Numbered from the stretch's first letter, positions 39,761 through 54,239 are shown. The stretch is DNA of 64,000 nt from Branchiostoma floridae (GCF_000003815.2 NC_049986.1:6592259-6656258); one strand, 5' to 3'. Made by a program: numbers and translations. Notes: generated by a model from the letters alone, not told the origin.

Positions 39761-40319
39761 AAAATTGGCTCATTAGTTGACTCATTATCCAGAGTAGTGG
39801 GTTTGTTTGGTCCACCTTCTGATTAGGTTTGTTGCCGACTTGATGTTATCTAACAGTCGATCTGAGTTTAAACTGTCTTATCTGATATGGCCACCCTCCA
39901 AGGTACAAATTCCTGCAGTAATCCCCACCCATACACCCCCCCTATCTGCCACATTCTTCAGCAACACATGGCTGGGACATACTAATACCTGATATATCTT
40001 AAAGCTATACTACGGAATAATTTACGCTCAAATTTGAAATATTCTAGAACTAAGAAATCTGAGATTAACTACCACTTTTTGACACTTTTGTGTCATTATT
40101 TCATGTTTGAAACGTAAAAGATTAGTCTACAATTCAGTACAAACATTCCGCTAGGCGCACTGTTTTTTGTTTTGTTCAAATATTCCGTAGTATACCTTTA
40201 ATACAAACTAAAATCTATGAATTTTGGTAGGGTGGTGTGAACGTAAATTGATTCTCGGAATACCGGTTATGAACAGACCACCTAATTAAAAATGGTATTA
40301 TCAGCTGGGGGGCAAAATG

Positions 40320-40915
40320 CAGCCAAGCAAAAACCAAAGATCTCATTTTAAGACAAAGGTACCAGGGTAGTTGTTCAAATTTCCAACTTCCAGCTACAGA
40401 AGAATAGCTCAAGTATCATATTTATAAATATTACACAAGCAAAATTCACAGTGCCTATACATAAACATACAAGTCAACAATTTGTCAGAAGTCACGCAGG
40501 AACCAAAGATCTCATTTTAAGAAAAGCTAGTTGCTCAATTTTCCAACTTCCTGCTCTAATGAAAAATTGCTCAAGTATCATATTTAAAACACGAGTAAAA
40601 TTCACGGTAACTATACATAAATATACAAGTCAACAATTGTCAGAAATCAAGCAGGATCAAAAGATCTCATTTTAAGACGAAGGTAGTTGTTCAAATTTTT
40701 ATCTTCCAGCTACAGAAGAATAGCTCAGGTATCATCTTTAAGCAAAATTCACTGTGACTATTACATAAATATACAAGTCAACAATTTGTCAGCCAGGAAC
40801 AGAGAAAGGTAGTCGTTCAAATTTACAACTTCCAGCTACTGTAAAATAGCTCAAGTATCATATTTAAAATTCATGGTGGCTATACATAAATATACAAGTC
40901 AACAGGAACAGAGGG
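40320..40915. repeat. Four-copy tandem repeat, about 150-170 bp unit
   Basis: AAAGATCTCATTTTAAGA, CAACTTCCAGCTACAGAAGA and CATAAATATACAAGTCAACA recur in order. The units have diverged and the last is shortened. Confidence 0.85.
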
Positions 40916-43078
40916 ACCTATTATAACATCAGTATAACTCATGCATCATATTTATACATAGAACATACATGCCATTTGACAGAGAAGTGTAATATTTTTT
41001 TCTCATCCCTATGACAAGAAAATCACAGATATGCACACATACATATTCTACAGTGATTGGCCTCAGGTGACATGCTCTTAAACAGACACCTTACCCGTCA
41101 TCATGTGGAAGAAACGTTCATAAATCTTTTAAGGGTTACTACCTGCGAAATCTTTCAGTCTTAAGCCATAAATACAAGTGACAAGGCTACATTAAACTTG
41201 GAATGAACCCTGGCACTTTCCATACACAACTGCTGGTTTTGTTTTGTTAGGAATTCGATGAAGAGGCCATTTGCAACACAAGATGTTGAGATTAGGGGAA
41301 GACTGCTAATGGCCATTATGTAAATGGTAGTATTTGTGTTTGTATTTTGTTGACAAAGGCTATCACACATATTGACACAAACTTTGTCTCGCAATAATAT
41401 GTCTCATACTTACATAAAATATGATATCTCTTATATTGTTCATTAAAGATCCTACTAAGATTCCCTAATAACTGTGGCTCTATGATTTAACTATCTGTGT
41501 CAATAAACCGTCCTTTACAAATTACTATATTTATCACTTGTAACACAAGATAAACAGAAAATATGGCTAACCCGGCCATCACAACATCCGGGTATCTTTC
41601 TTTATTGTTCCCAGAACATAATTTGCAAGTTAAATTTCCACTCTTTCTTACAACCAGGTTTTGAAGGTACCATTTTCCAAACTGTATGCTTAACAACACT
41701 TTCTATAAAAGCGTGTAACGACTTTAGCGCCACCAGATATAATTGAAAGAAAGGGTTTGGGGGTTTTGTGAATGGCAGATCTTTCTTTGGTCTATAAAAG
41801 ACACCTGGACTATAAAGCTGCCAGTTAGCATGGGGCCTGGGGGGCCGGCATGACCTCCGAGCGACCCCGCACATGTTTATCCAACCAACAAATCTCAGCC
41901 TGGTCTTGTTTGCATCAAGCCACTTTAGGCCATTCCAGATCAGTATCCTGTTTATACACACACATTGTAAATTGTTAGCCTCTGATCTTGACTCTCCAAA
42001 GGGCAAGGAAGATACAGAATCTGTGTTAGCAAATACCCAGACAGCAGGGAACCAATGAACTCTGAAATAACTCTTTTCTGGGACAAACCCAGAGGACAGA
42101 AGCCTATTGATTCAATTGTGTCTAACAAGATCTTACCATGGTATACAACTACACCACCTCAGTTAGCAAAACTGAGCTTTATTTATGCACAAAAATATAC
42201 ATATTGTATGACCTATTTTGCGAGATGTCAAATGTTGACGGAAAGTCAATACTTGAATCAAGATGTATTTACTCTTTGGTGCCATAGAGGGAAAAAATCC
42301 AAGCGCATGGTAGATATATCTATAGATCAAAGACTTGTCTTTTCCAAACAAGACAACTTTTTGTGTTTAGTGTTACCCTTGCTTCTGAGTAAGGAACACA
42401 GAATAACAAACATGCCATAACACCTTGGGTTTTCCTGTCATCTACAACGGATGTCTCCATTGTTGCAATCTTGACTTTAGGAAGTAAGTTGACTTTAGTT
42501 TTAGTATTCCTCTCAAAAACTGGAAAGCAAAGGTGTCATTTGGTACTGCACATACGTAGAAACAGTTTGAAGCAATGCTTCTACGTTAGCTAGAAGTAGC
42601 AACAGCATAATCTGGGCTTCTTTTATTTTCTATGGCTTTCATATTCTACCAAACATACTGGGTTGCCTCTACTCTTTTCGACCACCTTTTCTAAGTTTTA
42701 TTTCATTTATTTCACTTGCAGCGGTTGGATGCCATAAGCTTCTTCGCAAAGCATGTGGGATTCTAGAAACATTTCTTTAAAAACTCCTTCAAACATTGGC
42801 TAGTCTCAAGTGGGGCTCACTCCTAGAAGTTGTATCAACATGGTATGTTTGAATGACAGAGGGTGTACAATTGCCTTCCCATGGCCTGGATTACAGGGAT
42901 GGTCCAGGCCCTGATAACACTTTTCAGCCAGGGGGATCACATTTCCACCCACCCCCTCCGCACCAGATAGAGTTACACATACATGCAGGGTCACAGGGGG
43001 GTCAGCGTGTCATTCCTCTGTACTAATGGCAGCTATATGTTCTCTGTACATATGTTTTCTCTTACTAGTACCTTCAAC

Positions 43079-43480
43079 TGTTACAACATCTCTTCAAGTC
43101 CTAAAGTTACTACACCCTTAAATCTGAAATCACAAAATTTGATAATTTGCCTGCATTCTGTTGAAAGACTTGAACAACTCCATATTTTTAGGTCAAACTC
43201 TAGATGCAACAAGAGTGTCACACTTAAATCATGAAATTTGATATTATGCATGCATTCTATAAAAAACTTGACCAACTCCAAACTTTTAGGCCAAAACTCC
43301 TGATGCAACAAGACTGTTACAACTTCTCTTCAAGTCCTAATGTTACTAATATTATACCATTAAATCACAAAATTTGACAATATGTCTGCATTCTATAAAA
43401 GAAGACTTGCACAGCTCCAAAATTTGAGGTCGAAACTCCTAACGCAACAAGACTTCAAGAACCCCCATTGTCACAAGGTT
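43079..43480. repeat. Tandem repeat, about 236-bp unit with sub-repeats
   Basis: GTTACAACATCTCTTCAAGT at about 43080 returns near 43316, and TCTGCATTCTATAAA with ACTTGACCAACTCCA-type text returns about every 100-140 bp. Confidence 0.75.
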
Positions 43481-43637
43481 TCTTGAACTCCCCATGTGAG
43501 TGGGCTTCCTGGCTGGCTCCACTCCCATCTGATAGGCAATTCTACAAAAATCTCAAAATCCACTTTCCACAAAAAAAATGCTGTCAAACTAGCTGACTTG
43601 TCTGAGCAATCTCAATCAATGACAATCACAAATTGTG

Positions 43638-44320
43638 TTTGTAGTCCTATAGGATATAGACGTCAAAGGAACTTCAACTTGATACAAAGTCGGAAACACC
43701 GTATCTTGCCTCTCTTCCAAATTCTCTTCATGTTAGTCCCTCAAGTCTCAACAACTTCGTTATTTGATAGGCTGGACTAAAAGTTGCCAACAACATCAGC
43801 CAACAACACATCTTGTATTTGTAGTCCTATAGGATATAGACGTTAGAGGAACTTCAAACTTGATACAAAGTCGGAAACACCGTACCTTGCCTCTCATCCA
43901 AATTCTCTTCATGTTAGTCCCTCAAGTCTCAACAACTTCGTTATTTGATAAGCTGGAGTAAAAGTTGCCAACAACATCAGCCAACAACACATATTGTATT
44001 TGTAGTCCTATAGGATATAGACATTAAAGGAACTTCAAACTTGATACAAAGTCGGAAACACCGTATCTTGCCTCTCTTCCAAGTTCTTCATGTCACTCCC
44101 TCAACAACTTCGTTATTTGATAAGCTGGACTAAAAGTTGCCAACAAAATCAGCCAACAACACATATTGTATTTGTAGTCCTATAGGATATAGACATTAAA
44201 GGAACTTCAAACTTGATACAAAGTCGGAAACACCGTATCTTGCTTCTCGTCCAAGTTCTTCACGTTACTCCCTCAACAACTTCGTTATTTGATAAGAGGA
44301 GTAAAAGTTGCCAACAACAT
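43638..44320. repeat. Four-copy tandem repeat, about 180-bp unit
   Basis: GTAGTCCTATAGGATATAG occurs at 43641, 43821, 44002 and 44174, with ACTTGATACAAAGTCGGAAA and AACAACTTCGTTATTTGATA in each unit. Copies are very similar, so the expansion is recent. Confidence 0.92.
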
Positions 44321-44329
44321 CTGTCACTT

Positions 44330-44480
44330 TGTCAGAAGGGCTTAATTAGGCGGCCAGACAGACTACTTGGCTAATGAGAACCCTGCTAGAGGTGACGGCA
44401 AGGAATGCGCCGCAAAACCTGATCAAGTTCTCTAATGAATTCCAATCCTCCGCCATTCCACGTAAAACACATTCCGCTAT
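44330..44480. promoter_or_regulatory. Candidate conserved non-coding patch
   Basis: Balanced-composition single-copy text with several TAAT/ATTA cores (GGGCTTAATTAGG, CTAATGAG, CTAATGAATTC) directly after a tandem array. Only a composition- and motif-based guess. Confidence 0.2.
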
Positions 44481-46484
44481 ACAACCGGACTTGAACTGCT
44501 GATAACATACTGAAAAATACTCGAAAGACAGATGTTCGAATTACAAGCATGTTTTGTAACGGACAGGCTCTGAATGGATCAAAAATACAGGAGAACTTTA
44601 AAATTGTTTTGTGTCAACAACTATTTAGTAAATGTAGAGGTGTGGGGGAGTGATAGCATGGCGTAAGTGCCTCTCTCTCAAGACAGTTATAAGAGACTGC
44701 TGTAAGGCTTCTCTCAACAACTATGTCAGATATGCCTTCTTGGTAAACACGGACAAATGTGTTTGAAGTTGTTTTGCAATGGCCCTGGAGGAGAAATGTA
44801 AGACACACTACACTGATATCTCTACCATTTGCTGAGAACAATAGACTTGACAAGGAGTCGGTTAACGTGTGTAATGAGTCGGCCATGCCTGTCTGTGCGG
44901 GGCAGGTGTGCCGTAGTAGACAGGTGGTGTTGTGGCATCCATCCTCATTGTTTAGCATCTCCTCTCTGATTACATAACAAGTCACAGGTAAGTGGCAAAT
45001 GTACGCACAATGGGATGGCTTTCAAGGCGCACACGTGCATCGGGAACCTTAACACCGACCGCCTTCCACACAAAGACCGTTTTCCGAAGTACTGTTTGGG
45101 ACAAAACCTTACATCGGTGGCTACAACACCGCCAGGGTTGTTTTTCCTACAATTGGCTGTTTACTGTATCAATGGTTGCTGTATTGTGTCCGTTTTTCAC
45201 AAGTTGCACAACAGGATACACCCAAACTTAAAGGAGCTATTAAGATCCTTATCACTGCATTGTTTGGGTTGATTGAATCTTTTCTTACACTTATTAGACT
45301 ATCATTGCCTTACAACAAACTAATACATTAAACACGAAACTAAACCGCTCTATACACTTTGTATACAGTGTATCTGTTTAGTTCTTTGGTTATCTGCACA
45401 AAGAAATAGCTACCAAATTTACCAATTAGATTTTGGCCTTGTAGATCTACTTATCTGACTTTGTTGACCATATGTTTTTCCCTAAACAAATGAAAAAGAT
45501 TGAAATAATTGTCTTGTCACCGATTCTTTTCTGTTTTCATCAAGAAACAGATCTTTCCAGTCCAGTGCTGATTTTCCAAGCCAGGGGACCAGGCAAAAGT
45601 GGATCTATGGCACAGATACGGGGGATTTTTGAATCATAAAAGAAGGTTTTGAAAAGGTGTTAATTCCATGTCAAGGATGATACACAATGCTAATGGGAAC
45701 GACACAATCAGGTTCTGACAAACAGGGACGATTACTAAATCAAAACCTTTACAGAAAGAAGGGAATAATACTCCATAATCAAAAATTGTTTTTTAAAAAT
45801 AAAATGTTTATAGAACAGGTAAAATTGGACCATAAGATATTCTAAAAAATGCGGGAAAATGCCTGAGGGAAGAAATACCCCAGAAAATACACAGCTTTGT
45901 CACACACAAGTGGTTGGGCTTAGTGGACAATGGACGTTTTCGCGAGCTGTATCTCTGCACTTAAAAGTCTTTTCTTGTCGGCTTTTGGTTTCATAAGTAA
46001 GCTCAGAGTTCCAATGCAGGATTACAAAGAGAACAGAACAACAAAATGGTCAAATATGACCCAGTTCAGTTCACCCAGTGGGTCAAAACTTGGTTTTCTT
46101 GTGAAAATAAAAACAATGTCAAATTTTTTACTCTAAGTCTAACATGTCTTTCTCATTAGTTATAAATAAGTCACAAACAAAATCAGAAAATATAGTCCAG
46201 GCTTTGGTGACAAATATCACTAAATCGGACAAAATTTTGACATCTTGAATGACATGAGACTACTGTCTTCGAGAGTCTTACTTTTTACAAGCTAATGATT
46301 TCCAAAATGCTTCTAGTATAATAGTTCTACTGGATCAAGAATGAAACTGCAATATATATTATTACTGTCTCTATGGGGATTCTAACACTGCATCTTGCTT
46401 CTATCAAGGTATTGCTGGAATTCTTTTCACTGTTGTATCCTGAATCCTGACTTCAATTCATCACAAATCTAAGTCTCCAAAGTC

Positions 46485-46685
46485 TCATTTATTCCTGTCA
46501 GCAGATTTCAACACTAAACAATCTGATTTGCTTTCACTGGATGAAAATGAGACTTTTTCTACCATTTGAAGAACATGTCTTTTAGTCTCATTTATTTCTG
46601 TCAACAGATTTCAGCACTAAACGATCTGAATTGCTTTCACTAGATGAAACTGCTGCCTTTTTCCACCATTTCAAGAACATACATT
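46485..46685. repeat. Two-copy tandem repeat, about 108-bp unit
   Basis: AGTCTCATTTATTCCTGTCA and AGTCTCATTTATTTCTGTCA each lead into CAGATTTCA.CACTAAACRATCTG and TTGCTTTCACTRGATGAAA-type text. Confidence 0.8.
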
Positions 46686-47949
46686 CATGGAATGATAGAT
46701 AAAGGGTGGAAAGAATTCATCATACTGGGATCCAGTGCATTTTGTTATGAGACATTTCCTATTGAGAGGCAACCATGAGGATCCAGGAATCTCCTGAATA
46801 TTCCCACCAAGCTGAAAGAAAAGATGGGAGGGAGATGGCATGGGGGCTGAATGCATCAGAAAGGACAGGCCGGCTCAAACGGGTCTCAGTCCACCAAACA
46901 CATTCATTCCCTCTCACCCCCCTATAGCACAGGAGTCCATAAAACCTATGGGTGATCATTTCAAGTCTCATGCAAAGCGGAAACCTTACAAAAGAAATCC
47001 TTGAGTCTGTTAAAAGTTGCTCTCTTTGGTATTTTCAAGTTTTCAATTCTGAAATTTTTCTATAGAAATGCTAAAGGGGAAAAACATTGAAGGGATCCAG
47101 CTAAACATTTGGATGGGTAACTAACTATAAACAAGACAGTGCCATCTTTATTCACTAGACAGTCTATAAAGTAGTCTGTAAAACAATTGTCACCCAGGTA
47201 CAAGAAAAACCACCCATTTCACAGTAGTGTTAAAACAAACAGCTCGACAGATTAGGCGGAAGTTGGACAAAGGAAGACAAATTTATGATCCCTGACTCCT
47301 GTCAAAGTCTCCCCACCTCCTAGATTTCTGGAGACTTTTGAGGAGGTGAAGATTTCATCATTTTTTCCCTTTTCTAAAACAGACTGACTGTAAACAAAAG
47401 GGTTGATGTTACTGCCAGATAATGGGGTCAAATATGTAGCTAACTAAATAGCTTACACACTGCTAAATGTCACTTACATTTATGGCAAATACTTCCCCAT
47501 AATAGCTTTGCCATGGCCACATTTGTGTAAGGCTTACAGAAGTGACACAACAACTGAAAATCTTTTACATAACACCTTTGTGACTCGTTCACAATTTATC
47601 TACCAAAGGAGGTCATCTAATATATTTTTATGATCTATTAAAGAAGGGTGATTTTTTTCCATGCTGTTTAAGCTCATAATCCATCGTTTATCATGTTCTT
47701 ATGCTGCAAGTACTTCTCATAGCAGGATATGAATCGCACATAAAGTATTAGTAGTTACATTAGTGGCCGAGAGTACTAAATTATGACTATAAAACGAATG
47801 TAGCATATGTACAGATGGTGAGACTTCTCTTTGGTATTGCAGTTCCAACAGACTTTGAAACCGTCTATTCATCAAGCATACAAAAAGCACACTGAATAAT
47901 TGATCAAGCTCAACATTTGCGGCACGGTGTCTTGCAGTAACTTTCTAAT

Positions 47950-48700
47950 TTTCATACAAATTTGACATTTTGTCGGGGCACAAAAGCGTGCCGTCGCCGT
48001 CACGCTCGCTAAATGTCATGGAAGCGATAAAATTTTAATGGAATCGAGACTGTGAAGAATTGCTTGTATGGTAGGTGAGAACTCAGCACAGCCGACCGTT
48101 AGACAATTAGTAGACAGGTGGAACAATGGAAGGTGTCATCAACTATTAACACCTTTGCTGATTTTAACGAAAATTAACACAAAGAAGTGATGCATGCCAA
48201 AGTATCAACGGCTGCAAGGCAAGATGATTAACCACAACGTAACAGCACCATATCCCTACAGAAGAAAGAACCTGTCAGGATACATTCCATCGTTTCAGGA
48301 CAAAACCGCTACGCCTCGCAGACAGAGAGAAATGGCCTCGTATAGATCTGAATGTCGTTCATGAATACGAGCGTCAGGCTACACGCATTAAAAGACAGCC
48401 CGGACAAAGGGGAGTGTCATAAAGTGTTAGATATTATTAATCCTCGTAATAGATAGTTCATGAATGAGGCAATGAAACGGAGGGGGCCAGGGGACAGCTT
48501 TGACAAATTTCCTGGTAGTAAAGATGCTACATAAATCAGAATTATGTTCCGATGGATGGAGGTTCGGGCTTGCCAAACTCAATCTCTGCAGGAGTTTTCC
48601 ACGGCGGCATTCAAATTAATCTTTGCTGAGATACAGCAAGGAACTTTTATCAAGCTGATGACAGCTCCTTGGTTAAAGAAAAACTTGAATAGTAATACAT
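47950..48700. promoter_or_regulatory. Candidate regulatory patch in the Pbx 5' intron
   Basis: Longest stretch here free of repeats and homopolymers, with ATTAATCCTCG, GATTAACC, TTCATGAATGAGGC and CAGGTGGAA motifs. No coding exon. Interpretation as an enhancer is inference. Confidence 0.25.
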
Positions 48701-48774
48701 GACCAAGCAGCATGTGAAAAATGTGATATAACAAAATGGCATCTGGAACTGAGAATATCTTAGTAAATCAAACA

Positions 48775-49090
48775 ACAGTTCGTGCTTGACTATGTTTGAA
48801 CAAACAGCAATGTGTTGGGCATTATATAACTGTACGTCAAAAAGAGGTTTCAGAGGGTCGAACCAAAAAGCCTTCTCGGGAACAAACTGGTGGAAGAAAA
48901 CTTAAGGTACTTTAAAAAAATGTTTTCAATAGTGGTGTATGTTTTCCAAGAGTTGAAATCAAACACAACAGTTCGTGCCAGACTATGTTTGAACAAAGTT
49001 ACAAACAGCAATGTGTCAGGCATCATATAACTGTGTGCCAAAAAGAAGTTTCACAATCACAGAGAACCAGAAAGGGAACAAACTGGTGAA
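48775..49090. repeat. Two-copy tandem repeat, about 190-bp unit
   Basis: ACAACAGTTCGTGCTTGACT and ACAACAGTTCGTGCCAGACT each precede ATGTTTGAACAAA, AGCAATGTGT and GGGAACAAACTGGTG. Confidence 0.8.
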
Positions 49091-49534
49091 AGAAAACTTA
49101 TACTTTTTGGAAGAAATAATGTCTCCATTATTGTTGGATGTTTTCTAAGAGTTGTACTCTTTCACCCATATTCAGCCTTTGTGTACCAATCAGTATTGAT
49201 TATTTCTCTGTGCCTCGGTATCCACGGTTACAACCTCTCTCTGGCGACACGAAATCCACTTGACCCAGCGGAGGTCACTTGACACAAGCGAGACAGGAAA
49301 CGCAAAGCACTTCCCACCTGATTCCTAATGTGTACTTAGAGCAAATCCTTATCCCTTCACTAGTGGACTAAATCGGAGATTATCCCAGCAACTTGTCAAT
49401 TTCAGAACATGTTCCACAATGGAGTGCCGATTTTCTATATAAACTGAGAAAGAGAGAAGGCCAACAAGTCTTTTGTTTTTGTTGATTTTTTGCAAAAAAA
49501 AGAAATAATATCGTGCCATGTCAAATTTGTCAAT

Positions 49535-49745
49535 AATATGTCATGTTTGCAAATATTATCAAAGAAGGCTGTTTATGCTATATGAGTATGAGCATGAATA
49601 GTAACTTTTGAGCACTCTGTCTTACTTTGAAATGAAAAGAATCCTGTCACTAATATGTCATGTTTGCAAATAAATTATCAAAGAAAGCTGCTTATGCTAT
49701 ATGAGTATGAGCATGAGTAATAACTTTTGAGCACCCAGTCTTACT
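49535..49745. repeat. Two-copy tandem repeat, about 120-bp unit
   Basis: AATATGTCATGTTTGCAAAT and TTATGCTATATGAGTATGAG with TAACTTTTGAGCAC occur twice in order. Confidence 0.85.
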
Positions 49746-49839
49746 ATGAAATGAAATTAAATGAAATGTTAAATACTTGAGACTGACTTCCATTAACAAT
49801 GGTTGTGAAACGAAAACCTAGTACGACGACACTTGAAAT

Positions 49840-50230
49840 CTCTGCTTGAATAGTAATCAGCCAGTGTTATCATATCACTTTCTCCCCTTTCAAGTCAAGA
49901 GACTACTTATGATAACTGAGGCTCTTCAGGCATCTTTGTGTGGCGAGTTGCGGAGCTCCGAGAATGCTGACGAAACAATCTCGGCCTGTTTAAGGTCAGC
50001 GAAATCTGCGGCCTTATTTTCTTCCACTCTCTTATTGTCTATTCTCCATGGAAAAAGTGACCTTTTTTGTTGGATGGAAGGATGCATACAACCTTTGTGC
50101 CTGGCGTGCTAATTTTCGGTTATTAGCCACGATATTCCTGTGGAGCTGCACCTTGGTAATTGGAAGGAAAGGTCTTTATCCGCTACAATAGATCTCCATG
50201 GCAACCGGGGTCAATAAGTCTTCATGTACT
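49840..50230. promoter_or_regulatory. Candidate regulatory patch with an RFX-like half-site
   Basis: Single-copy, mixed-composition text with CCATGGCAACCGGG near 50197-50211 (RFX X-box half), TGGTAATTGG and GGTTATTAGCC. The 88-codon ORF over it has no recognisable domain. Confidence 0.2.
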
Positions 50231-51830
50231 GAAATTTTCTCACCGAAAAATTAAATAAAATGGGGACCGTGGGGCGGACAGAATTGGCCACAAATGCCCC
50301 TTAGGAGAGGGATTACTTTGTTATATTCACTGTCCAGACAAGGGCTGTGTATGTCTGACACCACCTGACCTCCACTCTATATCAACCAGTGTATGCATTG
50401 TGATTTTTCTCCAGTAAATTTGCCTGATTAGACGATGAGTTAAGTTTAAGCAGACAAGTATCTAGTTAGTGGGATTGGGGGCTTAAATCAAACCCTCTGA
50501 CAGTTCACCACAGCGGTATCCTCTCGAAAAAGCTAAATAAAGCACATGCCTGCATACAGGGAGGCTACAAACAATAGACACGACAACGCCATTGTTCCGA
50601 TGATACTTTGTCCTTCAGAAAAGGTCGCCAAATAAGGCGATTGATGTCAAACAAAACATGAAACGATTTTATTCTCGGAAAAACCAATTCCCGGCGGTCC
50701 ATTTATAGCAATTTCATTTTCATGTCATATAGTCTATGAAACTTTTAACAGTTACAGCTATCAGTGTCTAAAATGAGACCCAGTCAGCCATTATACCGCT
50801 GCCATTGTGAATGGCTTTTCTGGTGGTGGCGTTTCAAGAACCCGGCAAACCCATTCCTTTCTGGTGAAAGACCTGCTGACAATGACTTTGTGGTCTGGAC
50901 ACAAAGCCAAGAAGCCATGCATGAGACTGCCCTCTCTGACTCCTACGGCCTTGTCGCGACCCCTCAAGCACTTTTCTGTCAACCCGGCTCTTTCTTTCAG
51001 GCATAGAAAGATAACGCACAATTCTACATATTCTTCTTATCATCGGGTAACTGCCTAGAGAATTCCTGATATTTCTAATTGTGGGTTACCGCGGTGATGC
51101 CAGTGCCCTCCCATAGCCTCTCTAACCCCATAGTGTGGCAGGGTCATGCGTGGGTCAGCTATGCACACCCAGGGTCCCCTACTCATACAAAAGGCCGCCC
51201 AGTAATTAGCAACTCAATAAAAACCACAGATGGCTGACAGAGAGAAGCGATGTGGACCTCCAAAAATGCCCCACCATTGATTCCTATCCACCTATTGGTT
51301 TAACAGGCTGCTCTAAAGGACCTTGAAGAGACAGATCAATGGGGGAAGTGTCCACGGAGAGCTGTGATAGACTGGACTGTAGGACAATGATAAGAGTCCA
51401 TTAAAATAGGAGGAGCAATCAGGGACTCCATAAACTTGGGATCATCAGAACGAGCTACACACTGATGTGGGATTAGCCTCACCTCCCTTTACTCATAACG
51501 TTAATGTGACAGAAAGAATTATGTTTCTTTGCAGCATTTATCTGGAAATTCTGACAATTCATAAAAGACCGAGTACAGTGAAGAAAATATTTTAACTCTT
51601 CAGTATCTTCCTTGTAAAAAAAAAAGTAAACCATGGCTAAACAGCAAAACTTTGAGTAACTCTCTTGGACACTATTTAGATTGGGACTGTAAAACACTGC
51701 AAGTGAAGATTTGCTGAAAGACTAGGGGCTGGATATTTTTTAAATCATAACAAAAAGAGTAACTCACATATCCCTGGATCTAGATCAGATCTTTCCCAAA
51801 TTTATTTTCTATGTCTTTCTTAGCAAGATC

Positions 51831-52058
51831 TAATGTTAGTTCACCTTTATCCGTGAGTAACCTATTTCCGTATCTTCAAAACAGGCTATCCACCTGTAGG
51901 GATATCAAGTCGACGGACAATGGTCTTAAACTGAAATACTTTGAACATATAGTACAATTTACAATTCGAAAACACTGCCAGTGACTTGATATTCCCAGAT
52001 ACATTGTTTCGAAATGACGGATATAGGTTACGCCGCAGATAAAGGTGAACTAGCGTTA
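51831..52058. mobile_element. MITE, AGTTCACCTTTATC family, copy 5
   Basis: TAATGTTAGTTCACCTTTAT at the left and GATAAAGGTGAACTAGCGTT at the right are well-preserved inverted ends; internal GGGATATCAAGTCGACGGAC. Confidence 0.88.
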
Positions 52059-53314
52059 CAGAGAAAAGCCTGAGAGTGAGAAGAAAAACAAAATTCGAGT
52101 TTTCTTGATTATGTGATCGGTTGATCTCAAACCTTGCAATAAACAAAGAAACCAACAGTGTCTGGTAAAAAACATCACTATCTCTGCGTATGCAAACCCC
52201 AAGCTCATATCTCAGTTTGTGCAGTCAGAATTCTAATGAGCTGCGAGTTGCGGACTGTGCTCTGCATTTCCATAACAAATCAAGATTCTAGACCGCTCCA
52301 GTCAAAGCCCAGCGACCAATTAAACCACTAATGAAGCTGAGCTCAGCAGATGCGTGGGATCGTAATGAAAATTCAGGCCACCAGGCACCCATCTAACTAG
52401 ATATTCCCTACTCCAGGGACACCGGCAAAATGAGGGCTGTGTTTTTCAGACAATTACTGAACATCGCAGCAAATTGCATGAGGAGGGGGATATGTATTAA
52501 CCGAGATAATAGCATTGCAGTAGAAACACAAGCATTCAAGACAAACATTGGGCTTAGGTCCTTAATGTTGGTTACCTAATGTGCACAGCCGTCTTAACAG
52601 TTTAACGTTAGTGAGCACTTCATAGCACAACAAACGACAACAGGTACATGGTTCACTATTACCATCTCTTGAAGTTTAATCAATTGAATTTTTGAACGAT
52701 TGTAATTTTCATAGGAATTTTAACATTTTGTTCAATGGCACCACATTCATTCTAGAATTCTACATAAAGCACAGAGCAAAGTACAGTCACATGCACTATA
52801 ATAAATGGGGTCCAAGGTAGAGAAAACAGGTGGGCAATTTAGGCACTGGTTTGCTTCATACCAAGATTGTTACCATGTTATAGTATCTGCTATGGGGATT
52901 TCTGAATTCATCTGGATAGATTTTAACTACGTGCAATCTGCATCTGGTGAGTCCAAGGGGCAAGCGTAATACTTTGAGAAAAGCAGGGATAGCATACCAT
53001 AGCTGGTGTGGGAGGATTGGGCTTACTAAAAAGAAGCCACAGGCATGCCGGAAATGTTCCTATCCACACATCTGCCGGAGAAAATAACTGATAGAGCCAC
53101 AGGCCCCCTTGTTTCAATCCCACCCCATGTCTGGACGGATTTGTGTTCTAGTAACTTCTACTCCTGGCCAATATAGTTCTGATCCCATGCGACATGTGGG
53201 AATGCAGGCAGAAATTCACTACTTATTCTGGAGAGTAACTTTCTATATCTATCTATCTATATCTTACTGGGCAAAGCTCTCTTCAGGATCAAGTTTGTGA
53301 CGTGATAGACATAC

Positions 53315-53519
53315 TACTGTAAACTTTCACGGTGGTTTAATGTTCGCAGTTTTCCCAGTGGCTACTTCACCGCGAACTTAAATCCACCGCAAACATTTTT
53401 CCAGGGCAGTAACAGACTACGGCGGAAGGCGCTACCACGAACTTAAAACCACTGCGAAAAGCCCTTTTTCCCGCTACCGCAAATTTAAATCCCCACGAAC
53501 ATAAATGCATTTACAGTAT
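53315..53519. mobile_element. Fold-back MITE with GTTCGCGG motifs, copy 2
   Basis: TACTGTAAAC at the left and GCATTTACAGTA at the right; internal CACCGCGAACTTAAATCCAC and CCCTTTTTCCCGCTACCGC match copy 1 at 2699-2909. Confidence 0.85.
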
Positions 53520-54239
53520 AGTATACTTCCAAATGGGGGGAGGGTATGTATTGGGCCTTGGACTTGGACTATTAGCAAATAGCTATATAAAACCATAAAA
53601 TGTACGTTATATATAGATATATTAACTTTAAATACAAATATCCTGACAAAAGATGAAAAAGGATATCAAGCTGATTTCTTTCTCTAATCCACAATAATTT
53701 TCTAGAATCTAGAATCTGTAATTTTTGTAAAATACAGTAAAATTACAGGGTTTTATAGAAGAATTTTTTTCCTAGTATCTGTTGGCCAGTTTCCATCTAA
53801 ACTCCTGTGGTCAAACACTATCTTCCTGGAACCTTATTTGCCAACAAATTGGTTGCCAATAAGGACTCCCATTTCTGGAGATGGGGGACCTGATGGAAAG
53901 TTCATCAATGTCCGGCAGGTAATTGCTTTCCATTTGGGGTGACAATGAACTGCTGATGATGTATCATGGCCTATTAATAAAAATTCAATTTTGGCCCTGG
54001 TCAACGGGCTATTTGGTGGTGGCCAAAAGTAGTTACCATTATTCAAAGCCTTGAGATTCAAAAGTTGAGATTCACACTGTTAAGAAGTTACTGACAAAAA
54101 ATTTCCAAAAACAGTTAGTCATTTAGTGCATTGTTTTCTTGTTTTGGTCCATATTCTTTAATCAACTATTTAGCATCAAATACTTTTTCCTAAACCATTT
54201 TCATGAAAAAATTCACTTTAATAAACCAGGCTTATATGT

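Noticed and set aside
41602-42006. 134-codon minus ORF
   Set aside because: No family likeness, no supporting splice sites, mixed hydrophobic and basic text typical of chance ORFs.
42055-42420. 121-codon plus ORF
   Set aside because: No domain, no codon bias, single open frame by chance in AT-rich DNA.
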